A DNA stretch of 5,116 bases from a bacterium (GTDB taxonomy: Bacteria; Tectomicrobia; Entotheonellia; Entotheonellales; Entotheonellaceae), in contig JAPULM010000171.1 of the NCBI GenBank assembly GCA_027294925.1, positions 1-5,116 on the forward strand. Reading direction: 5' to 3'. This document shows positions 1-5,116 of this stretch, piece after piece (the first letter of the stretch is position 1; each line of letters begins with the position of its first letter). A program made the translations under genes and the position numbers. The notes under the pieces were generated by a model, which ran no database searches, had not been told where the DNA came from, and saw nothing but the letters and a program-made list of their open reading frames with translations.

Positions 1-300
1 GTGATAACATTCCAGGTACAAAGTCATCAGCCGTCGCAAATGAGCTTCGTTGAGCACGATGACCCGATCGAGAAGCTCTCGGCGTAGGGTGCCAATCATG
101 CGTTCCGCGTCTGGATTTTGCCAGGGCGACCGGGGTGCGATGAGCACGTCCTCAATGCCCCTGTTGGTCACCCGCTGGCGGAAATACGTCCCATAGATTT
201 AATCCCGATCGCGCAGGAGAAAACGAGGTTTTTCGTCAAACGGCAAGGCCTCGACCATTTCGACGGCGACATGGTACCAAATGCAACGCCTGCCCAACAT
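1..300 (-). pseudogene. Decayed DDE (rve) transposase fragment, C-terminal part
   Basis: Reading the minus strand leftwards from about 300 gives a recognisable integrase-core (rve) transposase. It has RFLLRDRD, then IYG, then VLIAPRSPWQNPDAER, then IGTLRRELLDRVIVLNEAHLRRL, running off the left edge at LECYH. The first D of RDRD (codon 210-208) and the E of DAER (codon 105-103) match the second and third catalytic residues, with 34 codons between them, as in D,D(34-35)E enzymes. The copy is broken. A TAA at 201-199 interrupts the frame directly after RDRD, where intact relatives have a sense codon before IYG. The N-terminal DNA-binding part and the first catalytic Asp are missing, because similarity stops near 300 and another in-frame stop lies at 330-328. 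No terminal inverted repeat is visible at the right side. The family is clear, but the exact IS family is not. It is an inactive insertion-sequence remnant. Confidence 0.85.
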
Positions 301-353
301 ACCCCAATTTAGAGAAGATATATAGTATTAGATATCAATAGGTTAAGAAGTAA

Positions 354-369
354 GTGATAAAATTATCAC
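354..369. repeat. Perfect 7-bp inverted repeat (GTGATAA-AA-TTATCAC)
   Basis: GTGATAA at 354-360 and TTATCAC at 363-369 are exact reverse complements separated by two bases. It lies in the AT-rich gap between the transposase remnant and the carboxymuconolactone-decarboxylase gene, about 95 bp before that gene's start. It could be an operator for a dimeric regulator, but at this AT content a chance palindrome is possible. Confidence 0.35.
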
Positions 370-393
370 CTTTCATTATATCGTGCGTGGGCG

Positions 394-399
394 TATACT
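394..399 (+). promoter_or_regulatory. Possible -10 element (TATACT) for the downstream operon
   Basis: TATACT matches the sigma70 -10 consensus at five of six positions and lies about 65 bp before the ATG at 465. No convincing -35 hexamer is found 16-18 bp upstream (TTTCAT at 371-376 is poor), so this is only a candidate. The inverted repeat at 354-369 would lie just upstream of the polymerase footprint centre. Confidence 0.25.
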
Positions 400-448
400 G
401 TGCGCCATTGCATTGCCAGGTCACAGATAGCGAGCGATACTTTGAATT

Positions 449-455
449 GGAGGAG
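449..455 (+). promoter_or_regulatory. Ribosome binding site (GGAGGAG) fixing the start at 465
   Basis: GGAGGAG is a near-perfect Shine-Dalgarno sequence ending 9 nt before ATG 465. It decides in favour of this start over the in-frame GTG at 354, which has no such signal and would add 37 residues unlike the family. Confidence 0.8.
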
Positions 456-464
456 ATACGACAA

Positions 465-1013
465 ATGGCGCGTTTACCCAATTTAACCAAAGCGCAAATT
501 AAGCCGCAAGATCATGCCTTTTATGATGCGATTGTTGGTAGCCGGGGTGGGGTTAGAGGACCTTATGGGGTGCTTTTGCATAGTCCTGATTTGGCGGCTC
601 GTATTGCCCATACCGGCACCTTTGTGCGTTACGATCTCGATCTACCCGAATCTTTGCGCGAGACGATTATTATTGCCACCGCCAGTGAAATCAAAAGTCA
701 GTACGAGTTTTTCGCCCATGCTCGCTTGGCACTGCAGGCCGGGGTTTCCGAAGATACCATCCAAGCTATTGCACAAGGCACAGCGCCCGAAGGCCTCTCC
801 GGCGATGAGGCCATATTGGTGCGCTATGTGCAGGAATTGCTGCGCTATCACAAAATCAGCGATCCCACTTTTAATGCCGTGCGGGATCGCTTTGGCGTCC
901 AAAAAACGTTAGAGATTACCGCTTTAGTGGGTCACTATCTGTTGGTTGGTCAGATACTGGCGGCCTTTGAGGTGGATTTACCGGAAGGCGCGACACCAGA
1001 ACTACCCGAATAA
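465..1013 (+). CDS. Carboxymuconolactone decarboxylase family protein (AhpD-like fold, Cys-less)
   Basis: This is a 182-residue protein starting at ATG 465 behind a strong ribosome binding site. It has the helical CMD/AhpD-like pattern. LRETIIIATASEIKSQYEFFAH (residues 64-85) matches the core segment in which relatives read LRE...C-x-Y-E-W-x-x-H, followed by ARLALQAGVSEDTIQAI, typical of the family. E66 and H85 are kept, but the positions of the CxxC pair carry S78 and E81, and the whole protein has no cysteine. It therefore cannot work as a thiol peroxidase or AhpC reductase of the AhpD type. It resembles the broad group annotated as gamma-carboxymuconolactone decarboxylase-like proteins, whose substrates are mostly unknown. 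No signal peptide or membrane segment is present, so it is probably cytoplasmic. It is 18 bp upstream of mtaB on the same strand and probably cotranscribed. No aromatic-degradation genes are visible nearby, so a protocatechuate-pathway role is not supported. Confidence 0.85.
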   Translation: MARLPNLTKAQIKPQDHAFYDAIVGSRGGVRGPYGVLLHSPDLAARIAHTGTFVRYDLDLPESLRETIIIATASEIKSQYEFFAHARLALQAGVSEDTIQAIAQGTAPEGLSGDEAILVRYVQELLRYHKISDPTFNAVRDRFGVQKTLEITALVGHYLLVGQILAAFEVDLPEGATPELPE

Positions 1014-1031
1014 GTCGAGAATATCTTGCCC

Positions 1032-2390
1032 ATGTCACCGTTGTCATCGTTACGAGCCTCGTTTCACACCCTAGGATGCCGTCTCAATCAGGCGGAGACC
1101 GCATCGATTAGTGCGACGTTTGCCGCCAAGGGCTATACCATTGTGGATAGCGGTACGGAGACCGATATCCATATTATTAACACCTGTTCGGTTACTGAAG
1201 GGGCGGAGGCCAAGTGCCGCCAGGCGGTGCGGTCCGTGTTACGACGCTCGCCGCATGCCTATGTGGTGGTGACAGGGTGTTATGCACAGGTGGGGCTGGA
1301 AGCGCTGCGTTGCATTGATGGGCTTGACCTCATTGTCGGCACGGCGGACAAAATGCGCCTGGTGGAACTGATTGGTCGACCTGAGAAGCAGGGACAGACG
1401 CAGGTGGTGCATACTCGACGCATCAGTCGAGACGATTTTACCATTGATGGGGTTGGTGATTATAGCGGCCAAACGCGAGCCAATTTAAAAATCCAGGATG
1501 GCTGTAATTTTGCTTGTGCCTTTTGCATTATACCGTTCACCCGTGGCGGGGCGCGTAGCCGCAAGCTCGATGATATCGTACGGGAGGCGCACGGCTTGGT
1601 CGCTAACGGTCATCAGGAGATCGTTTTAACCGGTGTCAATATCGGCACTTATCACTGTGACGGGGATGATCTGTTGCACGTCCTGCAGGAACTGGAAGCG
1701 GTGACGGGGCTCGAGCGTATCCGCATTAGCTCAATTGAGCCCACCACCATCTCGGACGCCTTGCTTGACTGGATGGCGACATCGCACAAACTCTGCCCGT
1801 ATCTTCACATTCCTATCCAAAGTGGCGACGATCAGGTGCTGGCACGCATGAAGCGCCACTACACCGGGGCGGAATTTGCCACCTTTGTCGAGCGCCTTGT
1901 CAAGCGCCTACCGGATATCTGTCTGGGCACCGACGTCATGGTCGGCTTTCCGGGCGAGGACGAGCCGGCCTTCATCCGGACGCGCACCCTGTTGGCCGAT
2001 TTGCCGTTGGCCTATTTTCACGTCTTTTCATACTCTGAACGGCCGCACACCTATGCGCAACGCTACAGCGATCAAGTTTCACCACCGCTTGTGCGTGAAC
2101 GCAGCCGTATACTGCGTGAACTCAGCGTCCGTCAGAAGACGGCGTTTTACCAGCGTTTTGTCGGTCATACGGTGCGGGTGCTGTTCGAGTGCCGGCAAGA
2201 TGATGGATTGTATACCGGCTTTAGCGATAATTACATCAAGGTCGGGGTGGCTACGGCAGACGAATTGGCCAATCAACTCTTAGCGGTGCATCTAACTGGG
2301 GTGGAAAACGGATTGGCGCTCGGTACGCTCACCGGCCGTTCCCCCCTTTACGAAAGGGGAGCGAGGGGGGATTTCCTTCCAAGTCTATGA
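1032..2390 (+). CDS. mtaB: tRNA (N6-threonylcarbamoyladenosine(37)-C2)-methylthiotransferase MtaB
   Basis: This 452-residue radical-SAM methylthiotransferase would convert t6A37 to ms2t6A37 in tRNAs reading ANN codons, in the cytoplasm. The N-terminal MTTase domain shows the three cluster-binding cysteines in TLGCRLNQ (C16), NTCSVT (C52) and VTGCYAQ (C83). The radical-SAM motif is GCNFACAFC (C158, C162, C165), followed by IIPFTRGGARSR. Downstream come SSIEPTTI, LHIPIQSGDDQVLARMKRHY and DVMVGFPGE, then a C-terminal TRAM-like domain (about residues 370-435). TLGCRLNQAE and the overall pattern favour MtaB over MiaB or RimO. I chose ATG 1032. A TTG at 1026 in the same frame is about as well placed behind the weak GAGA at 1017-1020, so the start may be two codons earlier. 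The natural domain end is GTLTGR. The last 16 residues, from SPLYERGARGDF on, are encoded by a hairpin repeat. The stop overlaps the next gene by ATGA. Confidence 0.93.
   Translation: MSPLSSLRASFHTLGCRLNQAETASISATFAAKGYTIVDSGTETDIHIINTCSVTEGAEAKCRQAVRSVLRRSPHAYVVVTGCYAQVGLEALRCIDGLDLIVGTADKMRLVELIGRPEKQGQTQVVHTRRISRDDFTIDGVGDYSGQTRANLKIQDGCNFACAFCIIPFTRGGARSRKLDDIVREAHGLVANGHQEIVLTGVNIGTYHCDGDDLLHVLQELEAVTGLERIRISSIEPTTISDALLDWMATSHKLCPYLHIPIQSGDDQVLARMKRHYTGAEFATFVERLVKRLPDICLGTDVMVGFPGEDEPAFIRTRTLLADLPLAYFHVFSYSERPHTYAQRYSDQVSPPLVRERSRILRELSVRQKTAFYQRFVGHTVRVLFECRQDDGLYTGFSDNYIKVGVATADELANQLLAVHLTGVENGLALGTLTGRSPLYERGARGDFLPSL
2341..2377. repeat. C-run/G-run hairpin repeat (REP/MITE-like) inside the 3' end of mtaB
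   Basis: A run of six C (2341-2346), TTT, a 3-nt loop ACG, AAAGGGG, AGCGA and a run of six G (2365-2370), then ATTTCC. CCCCTTT (2343-2349) pairs exactly with AAAGGGG (2353-2359). The outer C and G runs offer an alternative, longer pairing. From memory, closely similar C-rich/T-rich/G-rich palindromes recur as dispersed intergenic repeats in many environmental bacterial genomes, and the peptide they encode when read through (SPL..RGARGDF) is a familiar protein tail. Here the element lies wholly in frame at the 3' end of mtaB, 10 bp before the next start codon. It may form an mRNA hairpin between the two genes. Only one copy is in this window, so its repetitive nature is inferred. Confidence 0.65.
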
Positions 2391-2908
2391 CCCGAGACGC
2401 ATTATCGGTTATTCTGGCCACCCATTACCGGCTGTATCAGACCCTAGAGCTGCGCGATATCTACAAGCTTCTCTATCAACGCGTTTTTGGACCCGAACAT
2501 AGCGTTGATAATCCGAGAACGGCTCGAGGACGCCTGTACCTTGAAGCGATTCAGTTACCTGACACAGTCTCCACACCGATGTTCGAACCCTTGTCATCCG
2601 TGTTGTGCCGCGTCAACCTGCAGTCTTTTATCCAGACTGGCGGTGATCTTGGCCGGTTGTGGAAGGCCTTTCGCCAAACCGCCCGCGATTTTCAGCCCGG
2701 CGTTGTAGCCGATTTACAACGTGATTGGAGCCGCTTTCGCAGCACCGCTTGGGCGCAACGCTATGCACCGGAATTACTTGAGCAGTTCTGGCAAAGCATG
2801 GCGACGGCCAATTTTCCCTCCGTGCATCACAGCCGAGACTATGCCAAGGCCAATGCGCCTCACTATCGCGTCGTGTTGTGCTCACTGGCGAACGCAACGC
2901 TCGTATAA
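2387..2908 (+). CDS. Conserved protein of unknown function, coupled to mtaB
   Basis: This 173-residue protein has no signal peptide, membrane segment or catalytic motif that I can name. It looks like a known but uncharacterised family. An N-terminal helical segment reads LRDIYKLLYQRVFGPEHSV (residues 22-40), with the motif FGPEH at 34-38. It is followed by EPLSSVLCRVNLQSFIQTGGD (from 67), a helical stretch ending near QFWQSMA, and a C-terminal VHHSRDYAKANAPHYRVV (146-163). The conserved-looking Glu/His pair at 37-38 and the His-His at 147-148 might form a metal or catalytic site, but that is inference only. Its ATG overlaps the mtaB stop (ATGA), and the only purine-rich stretch upstream, the G run at 2365-2370, is 16 nt away. 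Expression therefore probably depends on translational coupling to mtaB. The ORF ends at TAA 2906-2908, about 55 bp before the next promoter. Confidence 0.75.
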   Translation: MTRDALSVILATHYRLYQTLELRDIYKLLYQRVFGPEHSVDNPRTARGRLYLEAIQLPDTVSTPMFEPLSSVLCRVNLQSFIQTGGDLGRLWKAFRQTARDFQPGVVADLQRDWSRFRSTAWAQRYAPELLEQFWQSMATANFPSVHHSRDYAKANAPHYRVVLCSLANATLV

Positions 2909-2934
2909 TCCGTGCTTAGCATGATCTGTAAGGC

Positions 2935-2951
2935 GCCGACTATTGGTCGGC
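2935..2951 (+). terminator. Weak hairpin after the operon, possible terminator
   Basis: GCCGAC (2935-2940) and GTCGGC (2946-2951) form a 6-bp stem with the 5-nt loop TATTG, 27 nt after the stop at 2908. It is followed by AACAATTTGG rather than a real U run, so it is a poor intrinsic terminator and may only mark or protect the 3' end of the upstream transcript. Confidence 0.35.
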
Positions 2952-2962
2952 AACAATTTGGC

Positions 2963-2991
2963 TTGACAGGCTGAAGGGGGTGGTTTAGGAT
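2963..2991 (+). promoter_or_regulatory. Sigma70-type promoter for the B12 riboswitch and receptor unit
   Basis: A perfect -35 TTGACA (2963-2968) is separated by exactly 17 bp from a -10 TAGGAT (2986-2991, four of six consensus bases). Transcription would start near 2998, about 20 nt before the closing stem of the cobalamin aptamer and about 305 nt before the receptor start. The position just upstream of a riboswitch strongly supports the call. Confidence 0.75.
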
Positions 2992-3018
2992 AGCCCAATA
3001 ATCGAATCTGGAGCGAAA

Positions 3019-3160
3019 GTCAGGTTGTAGGGAAGATGGTGTAAATCCATCGCTGCCCCGCAACTGTGAGCGGAACGAAATCTGCGATTACCACTGAGGT
3101 CATCTACCTTGGGAAGGTGCAGAGAGTAGGATGTGCCGCAAGCCAGGAGACCTGCCTGAC
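3019..3160 (+). promoter_or_regulatory. Cobalamin (adenosylcobalamin-type) riboswitch aptamer
   Basis: The conserved elements of the cobalamin riboswitch occur in the right order. They are a GGGAAGATGGTGTAAATCC segment (3030-3048), GCTGCCCCGCAACTGTGA (3052-3069), CCACTG (3091-3096), TTGGGAAGG (3109-3117) and the B12 box AGCCAGGAGACCTGCC (3141-3156). GTCAGG (3019-3024) pairs exactly with CCTGAC (3155-3160) as the closing P1 stem. GATGG (3035-3039) with CCATC (3047-3051) makes an internal hairpin. The conserved motifs seem intact, so the aptamer should bind a cobalamin. It precedes a BtuB-like receptor gene, the classic target, and is followed by an intrinsic terminator. Control is therefore predicted at transcription, with the receptor off when B12 is plentiful. 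Confidence 0.95.
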
Positions 3161-3241
3161 TCTTTACTGAGGGAGCCTTTCGCGGGGAAGGCGTCAGTGG
3201 TCGTTGTCTATCTTCCCCAACCATCTAAGGTTGGGTTTTTT
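3161..3241 (+). promoter_or_regulatory. Riboswitch expression platform with alternative hairpins
   Basis: Directly after the aptamer a hairpin can form from ACTGA (3166-3170) with TCAGT (3194-3198) and GCCTT (3175-3179) with AAGGC (3188-3192). It leaves an 8-nt loop ending in GCGGGG (3182-3187), which is the exact complement of the conserved CCCCGC at 3056-3061. This fits the kissing-loop contact that class I cobalamin riboswitches use to couple ligand binding to the platform. Alternatively, GGGGAAG (3184-3190) can pair with CTTCCCC (3212-3218), which invades the 5' arm of the terminator and acts as an antiterminator. The two folds exclude each other. All pairings were found by eye, without energy calculation. 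Confidence 0.7.
3216..3241 (+). terminator. Riboswitch-controlled intrinsic terminator
   Basis: CCCAACC (3216-3222) and GGTTGGG (3229-3235) form a perfect 7-bp stem with a 6-nt loop, followed immediately by six T (3236-3241). It sits 55 nt after the cobalamin aptamer and 62 nt before the receptor start. It therefore acts on the leader transcript of the receptor gene rather than at a gene end. Confidence 0.9.
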
Positions 3242-3291
3242 ATGTCTGTACGGCCTTTTTCTGACGCGTTTATCTCCGTGGCGCGTGGAAA

Positions 3292-3297
3292 AAGGAA
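3292..3297 (+). promoter_or_regulatory. Ribosome binding site (AAGGAA) pointing to GTG 3304
   Basis: AAGGAA lies in an A-rich stretch, with its GGA ending 7 nt before GTG 3304, an ideal distance. It is the only good Shine-Dalgarno between the terminator and the receptor frame. This marks GTG 3304 as the intended start even though TAA follows at 3310. A second GTG at 3298 overlaps the signal and is too close. Confidence 0.65.
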
Positions 3298-3303
3298 GTG
3301 GTC

Positions 3304-5116
3304 GTGACGTAACTCCTCTGGCTGGTCCTGATCTTGGGACTGGCTGTATCACCTCACATCAGTGCTCAGACCGATACTGAATCTTCCGTCCCAACTCAGC
3401 TTCCTGCGGTTGAAGTGCGTGGGCAATATCTTGGCGCCAAACAGCGTATTCGCGACAGCACGATGTTTGCCACCGTGGTTGATGTCAGTGAATCAACCGC
3501 CCAGGTCGACAGCATCGCCGACGTGTTGTCGGAAAGCGTTGGGGTCCAGGTGCGCCGGTTTGGCGGCCTGGGTGCGTTTTCAACCGTCTCCATCCGTGGC
3601 TCTACACCCAACCAGGTGGGGGTCTATCTGAACGGCGTACGTTTGAACCAGGCCAATGTTGGGCTGGTCGATCTGGGTGATATTCCCCTTGATAATGTTG
3701 AGCGAATTGAAATATATCGTGGCTTTTCCCCCTTGCAACTCGGCGCCGGCAGCATTGGCGGATCAATCAACCTGGTGACCCGGCAAGTTGTCGGTGAGAC
3801 GGTCAATCGTGTCAGCAGTTCATACGGTTCGTACGATACGCGTAAATTCACCCTGTATCGCTCCCAGGCGTTTACCAACCTGGGCTATGTGGTGTTGTTC
3901 AACTATACTGAGAGCGAAGGGGATTTTCAGTTTCTTGACGACAACGGTACTCGGTTTAACAGTCTTGATGATGACGTCACCAAACGGCAAAATAATGATT
4001 TTCGCGCCTTTAACGTCAATGTCAAGGGCGAAACGACGTTTGCCGGGTGGGATATCACGCTGTTTGACGATTTTTTTACCAAAGACCAGGGCGTTCCGGG
4101 GCGGTCGAGTAATCAATCCAAAACCGCCAGACTGGATGTCTGGCGAAATGTCGCCACGCTACGTCTGGAACGCAGAGGATTCCCCTGGACAGCGACAGAT
4201 GTGGCATTCCAGCTCGCGCATACCTGGCAGCGAGAGGATTTTAAAGACCTGGACGGTGACATCGGTATTGGCGTCCAGGACCAGGAGAATACCTCGAATA
4301 CCTTCAGCGCCAATGGCTTGCTGAACCTCTATGTGGAGCCGTGGCATCAGGTTTTCGGCCTGTTTCTGGAATGGCGCTACGAAACCTTTCGTATGGTCGA
4401 CAACCTTCCCAGGCTGCGTGGCGAATCTGCCGATGAAGGCCCACTCCAGCGCCGCGCCAACCTGATCGTTGCCGTTCAGGATGAAATCCTTTTATTGGAC
4501 GAACGGTTGGCCATCCGTCCCTTGCTGCGCTATCAATTCGTGGACAGCGACTTTGGCGCCCAACCCACCTTTGGAGCTGTACGTCTGGATACCGACCGCA
4601 GTGACCAGGACCATCTGTTCAGCCCCAGTCTGGGGGTGAAATTCCGGCTTACCGCTTATCTCAATCTCAAAGGCAATATCGGGCGTTTTCAACGCGTACC
4701 CACCCTCTTTGAGCTGTTTGGTGATCGTGGCACCACGCTGGGGAATCCGGATCTCGAACCGGAAAGCAGCGTGAATTGGGATACTGGCTTTGTCTTCGAA
4801 CAGTCACGTTATGGTGTCCTGGACCGGGTGTTTCTGGAATATGCCTATTTCGCCAGTAATGCCGATGATTTGATCATCTTCGTGCAGTTTTCCCAGGACA
4901 CGGTTAAGGCTCAAAACATTGGCGAGGCTGAGATTCGTGGACATGAGGTCAGTTGGAATCTGACCGCATTCAATCACCTGCGCCTGTTCGGTAACTACAC
5001 CTTTCAGGACGCCGAGGATACCAGCGAGACCATCCATCAGGGTAACGCGCTGCCGGGACGGCCTCGCCACGAGCTGCATCAGTCGTTCGAGCTGTTCGCA
5101 GACCTCGGGAAGATCG
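3304..5116 (+). CDS. BtuB-like TonB-dependent cobalamin receptor, 3'-truncated by the window, stop at codon 3
   Basis: This is an outer-membrane, TonB-dependent receptor that probably imports cobalamin, judging by the riboswitch in front of it. Numbering from GTG 3304, a signal peptide LLWLVLILGLAVSPHISA (residues 4-21) ends at a likely cleavage site ISA/QTD. A TonB-box-like PAVEVRG (34-40) follows. The plug domain (about 50-160) has IADVLSESVGVQVRRFGG, VSIRGSTPNQVGVYLNGVRL and NVERIEIYRGFSPLQLGAGSIGGSINLVT. The rest is beta-barrel with alternating aromatic strands, the conserved FELFGDRGTTLGNPDLEPES near 470-488, and a late LPGRPRHEL. BtuB itself is 614 residues. Here about 601 codons from 3313 are open and the end lies outside the window. 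The oddity is that GTG 3304-ACG is followed by TAA at 3310-3312, in frame and before the signal peptide. No ATG fits, and the first in-frame CTG or TTG codons lie within the signal peptide. The body of the gene shows no decay. It could be a mutation, a sequencing error or a non-AUG start. Family assignment is near certain, the substrate likely. Confidence 0.88.

Noticed and set aside
118..312. A 64-codon plus-strand ORF
   Set aside because: It is the antisense shadow of the transposase remnant, whose minus-strand frame carries clear family motifs.
1..360. GTGATAA at 1-7 and 354-360 as target-site direct repeats of the insertion element
   Set aside because: The first copy lies inside transposase coding sequence, so a 7-nt match is best taken as chance.
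354..464. N-terminal extension of the CMD-family protein from GTG 354
   Set aside because: It has no ribosome binding site, falls on the palindrome and does not look like the family. ATG 465 has GGAGGAG at a good distance.
2343..2359. The hairpin in mtaB as an intrinsic terminator
   Set aside because: It has no U run and lies inside a coding sequence coupled to the next gene.
2985..3224. A 79-codon minus-strand ORF across the leader
   Set aside because: It is the reverse complement of the cobalamin riboswitch, and structured RNA explains the conservation here.
3820..4116. Minus-strand ORFs opposite the receptor, longest 98 codons
   Set aside because: They have no recognisable domains or start signals and lie wholly antisense to a strongly supported coding frame.
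3788..4324. A 178-codon plus-strand ORF
   Set aside because: It overlaps the receptor in another frame. The receptor frame has unmistakable TonB-receptor motifs, and this ORF is basic and serine/arginine-rich, as out-of-frame readings are.

Overview
The window comes from a Gram-negative bacterium of moderate GC. The evidence is a TonB-dependent outer-membrane receptor with a Sec-type signal peptide, a cobalamin riboswitch and ordinary sigma70-like signals. I cannot fix the lineage from the sequence alone.

Layout, left to right. (1) Positions 1-300 on the minus strand hold the decayed C-terminal half of a DDE/rve-type transposase. It runs off the left edge, lacks its N-terminal part and carries an in-frame stop. 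(2) An AT-rich gap of about 150 bp with a perfect inverted repeat leads to a carboxymuconolactone-decarboxylase-family gene (465-1013, plus) without the catalytic cysteines. (3) An mtaB-type methylthiotransferase gene (1032-2390) follows closely. Its last codons are supplied by a C-run/G-run hairpin repeat that appears to have replaced the native stop. (4) A conserved protein of unknown function (2387-2908) overlaps mtaB by ATGA. These three plus-strand genes look like one transcription unit.

(5) Positions 2909-3303 are non-coding but densely regulatory. They contain a weak hairpin after the operon, a promoter with TTGACA/TAGGAT at 17-bp spacing, a full cobalamin aptamer closed by GTCAGG/CCTGAC, an expression-platform hairpin whose loop complements the conserved CCCCGC of the aptamer, and an intrinsic terminator. 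A possible antiterminator pairs with the 5' arm of that terminator. (6) From 3304 to the right edge, one long open frame (plus) encodes a BtuB-like TonB-dependent receptor, truncated by the window end.

How it works together: the second unit is a vitamin B12 uptake module. Cobalamin binding should favour the terminator and shut off receptor expression. The oddest feature is that the only start with a good Shine-Dalgarno (GTG at 3304) is followed two codons later by TAA. The signal peptide and the whole receptor continue in the same frame after that stop, so the gene is either freshly inactivated, mis-sequenced, or started in a non-standard way. I see no sign of a wholly new system. The most rewarding items are this codon-3 stop, the readable riboswitch switching architecture, and the repeat captured by the mtaB coding sequence.
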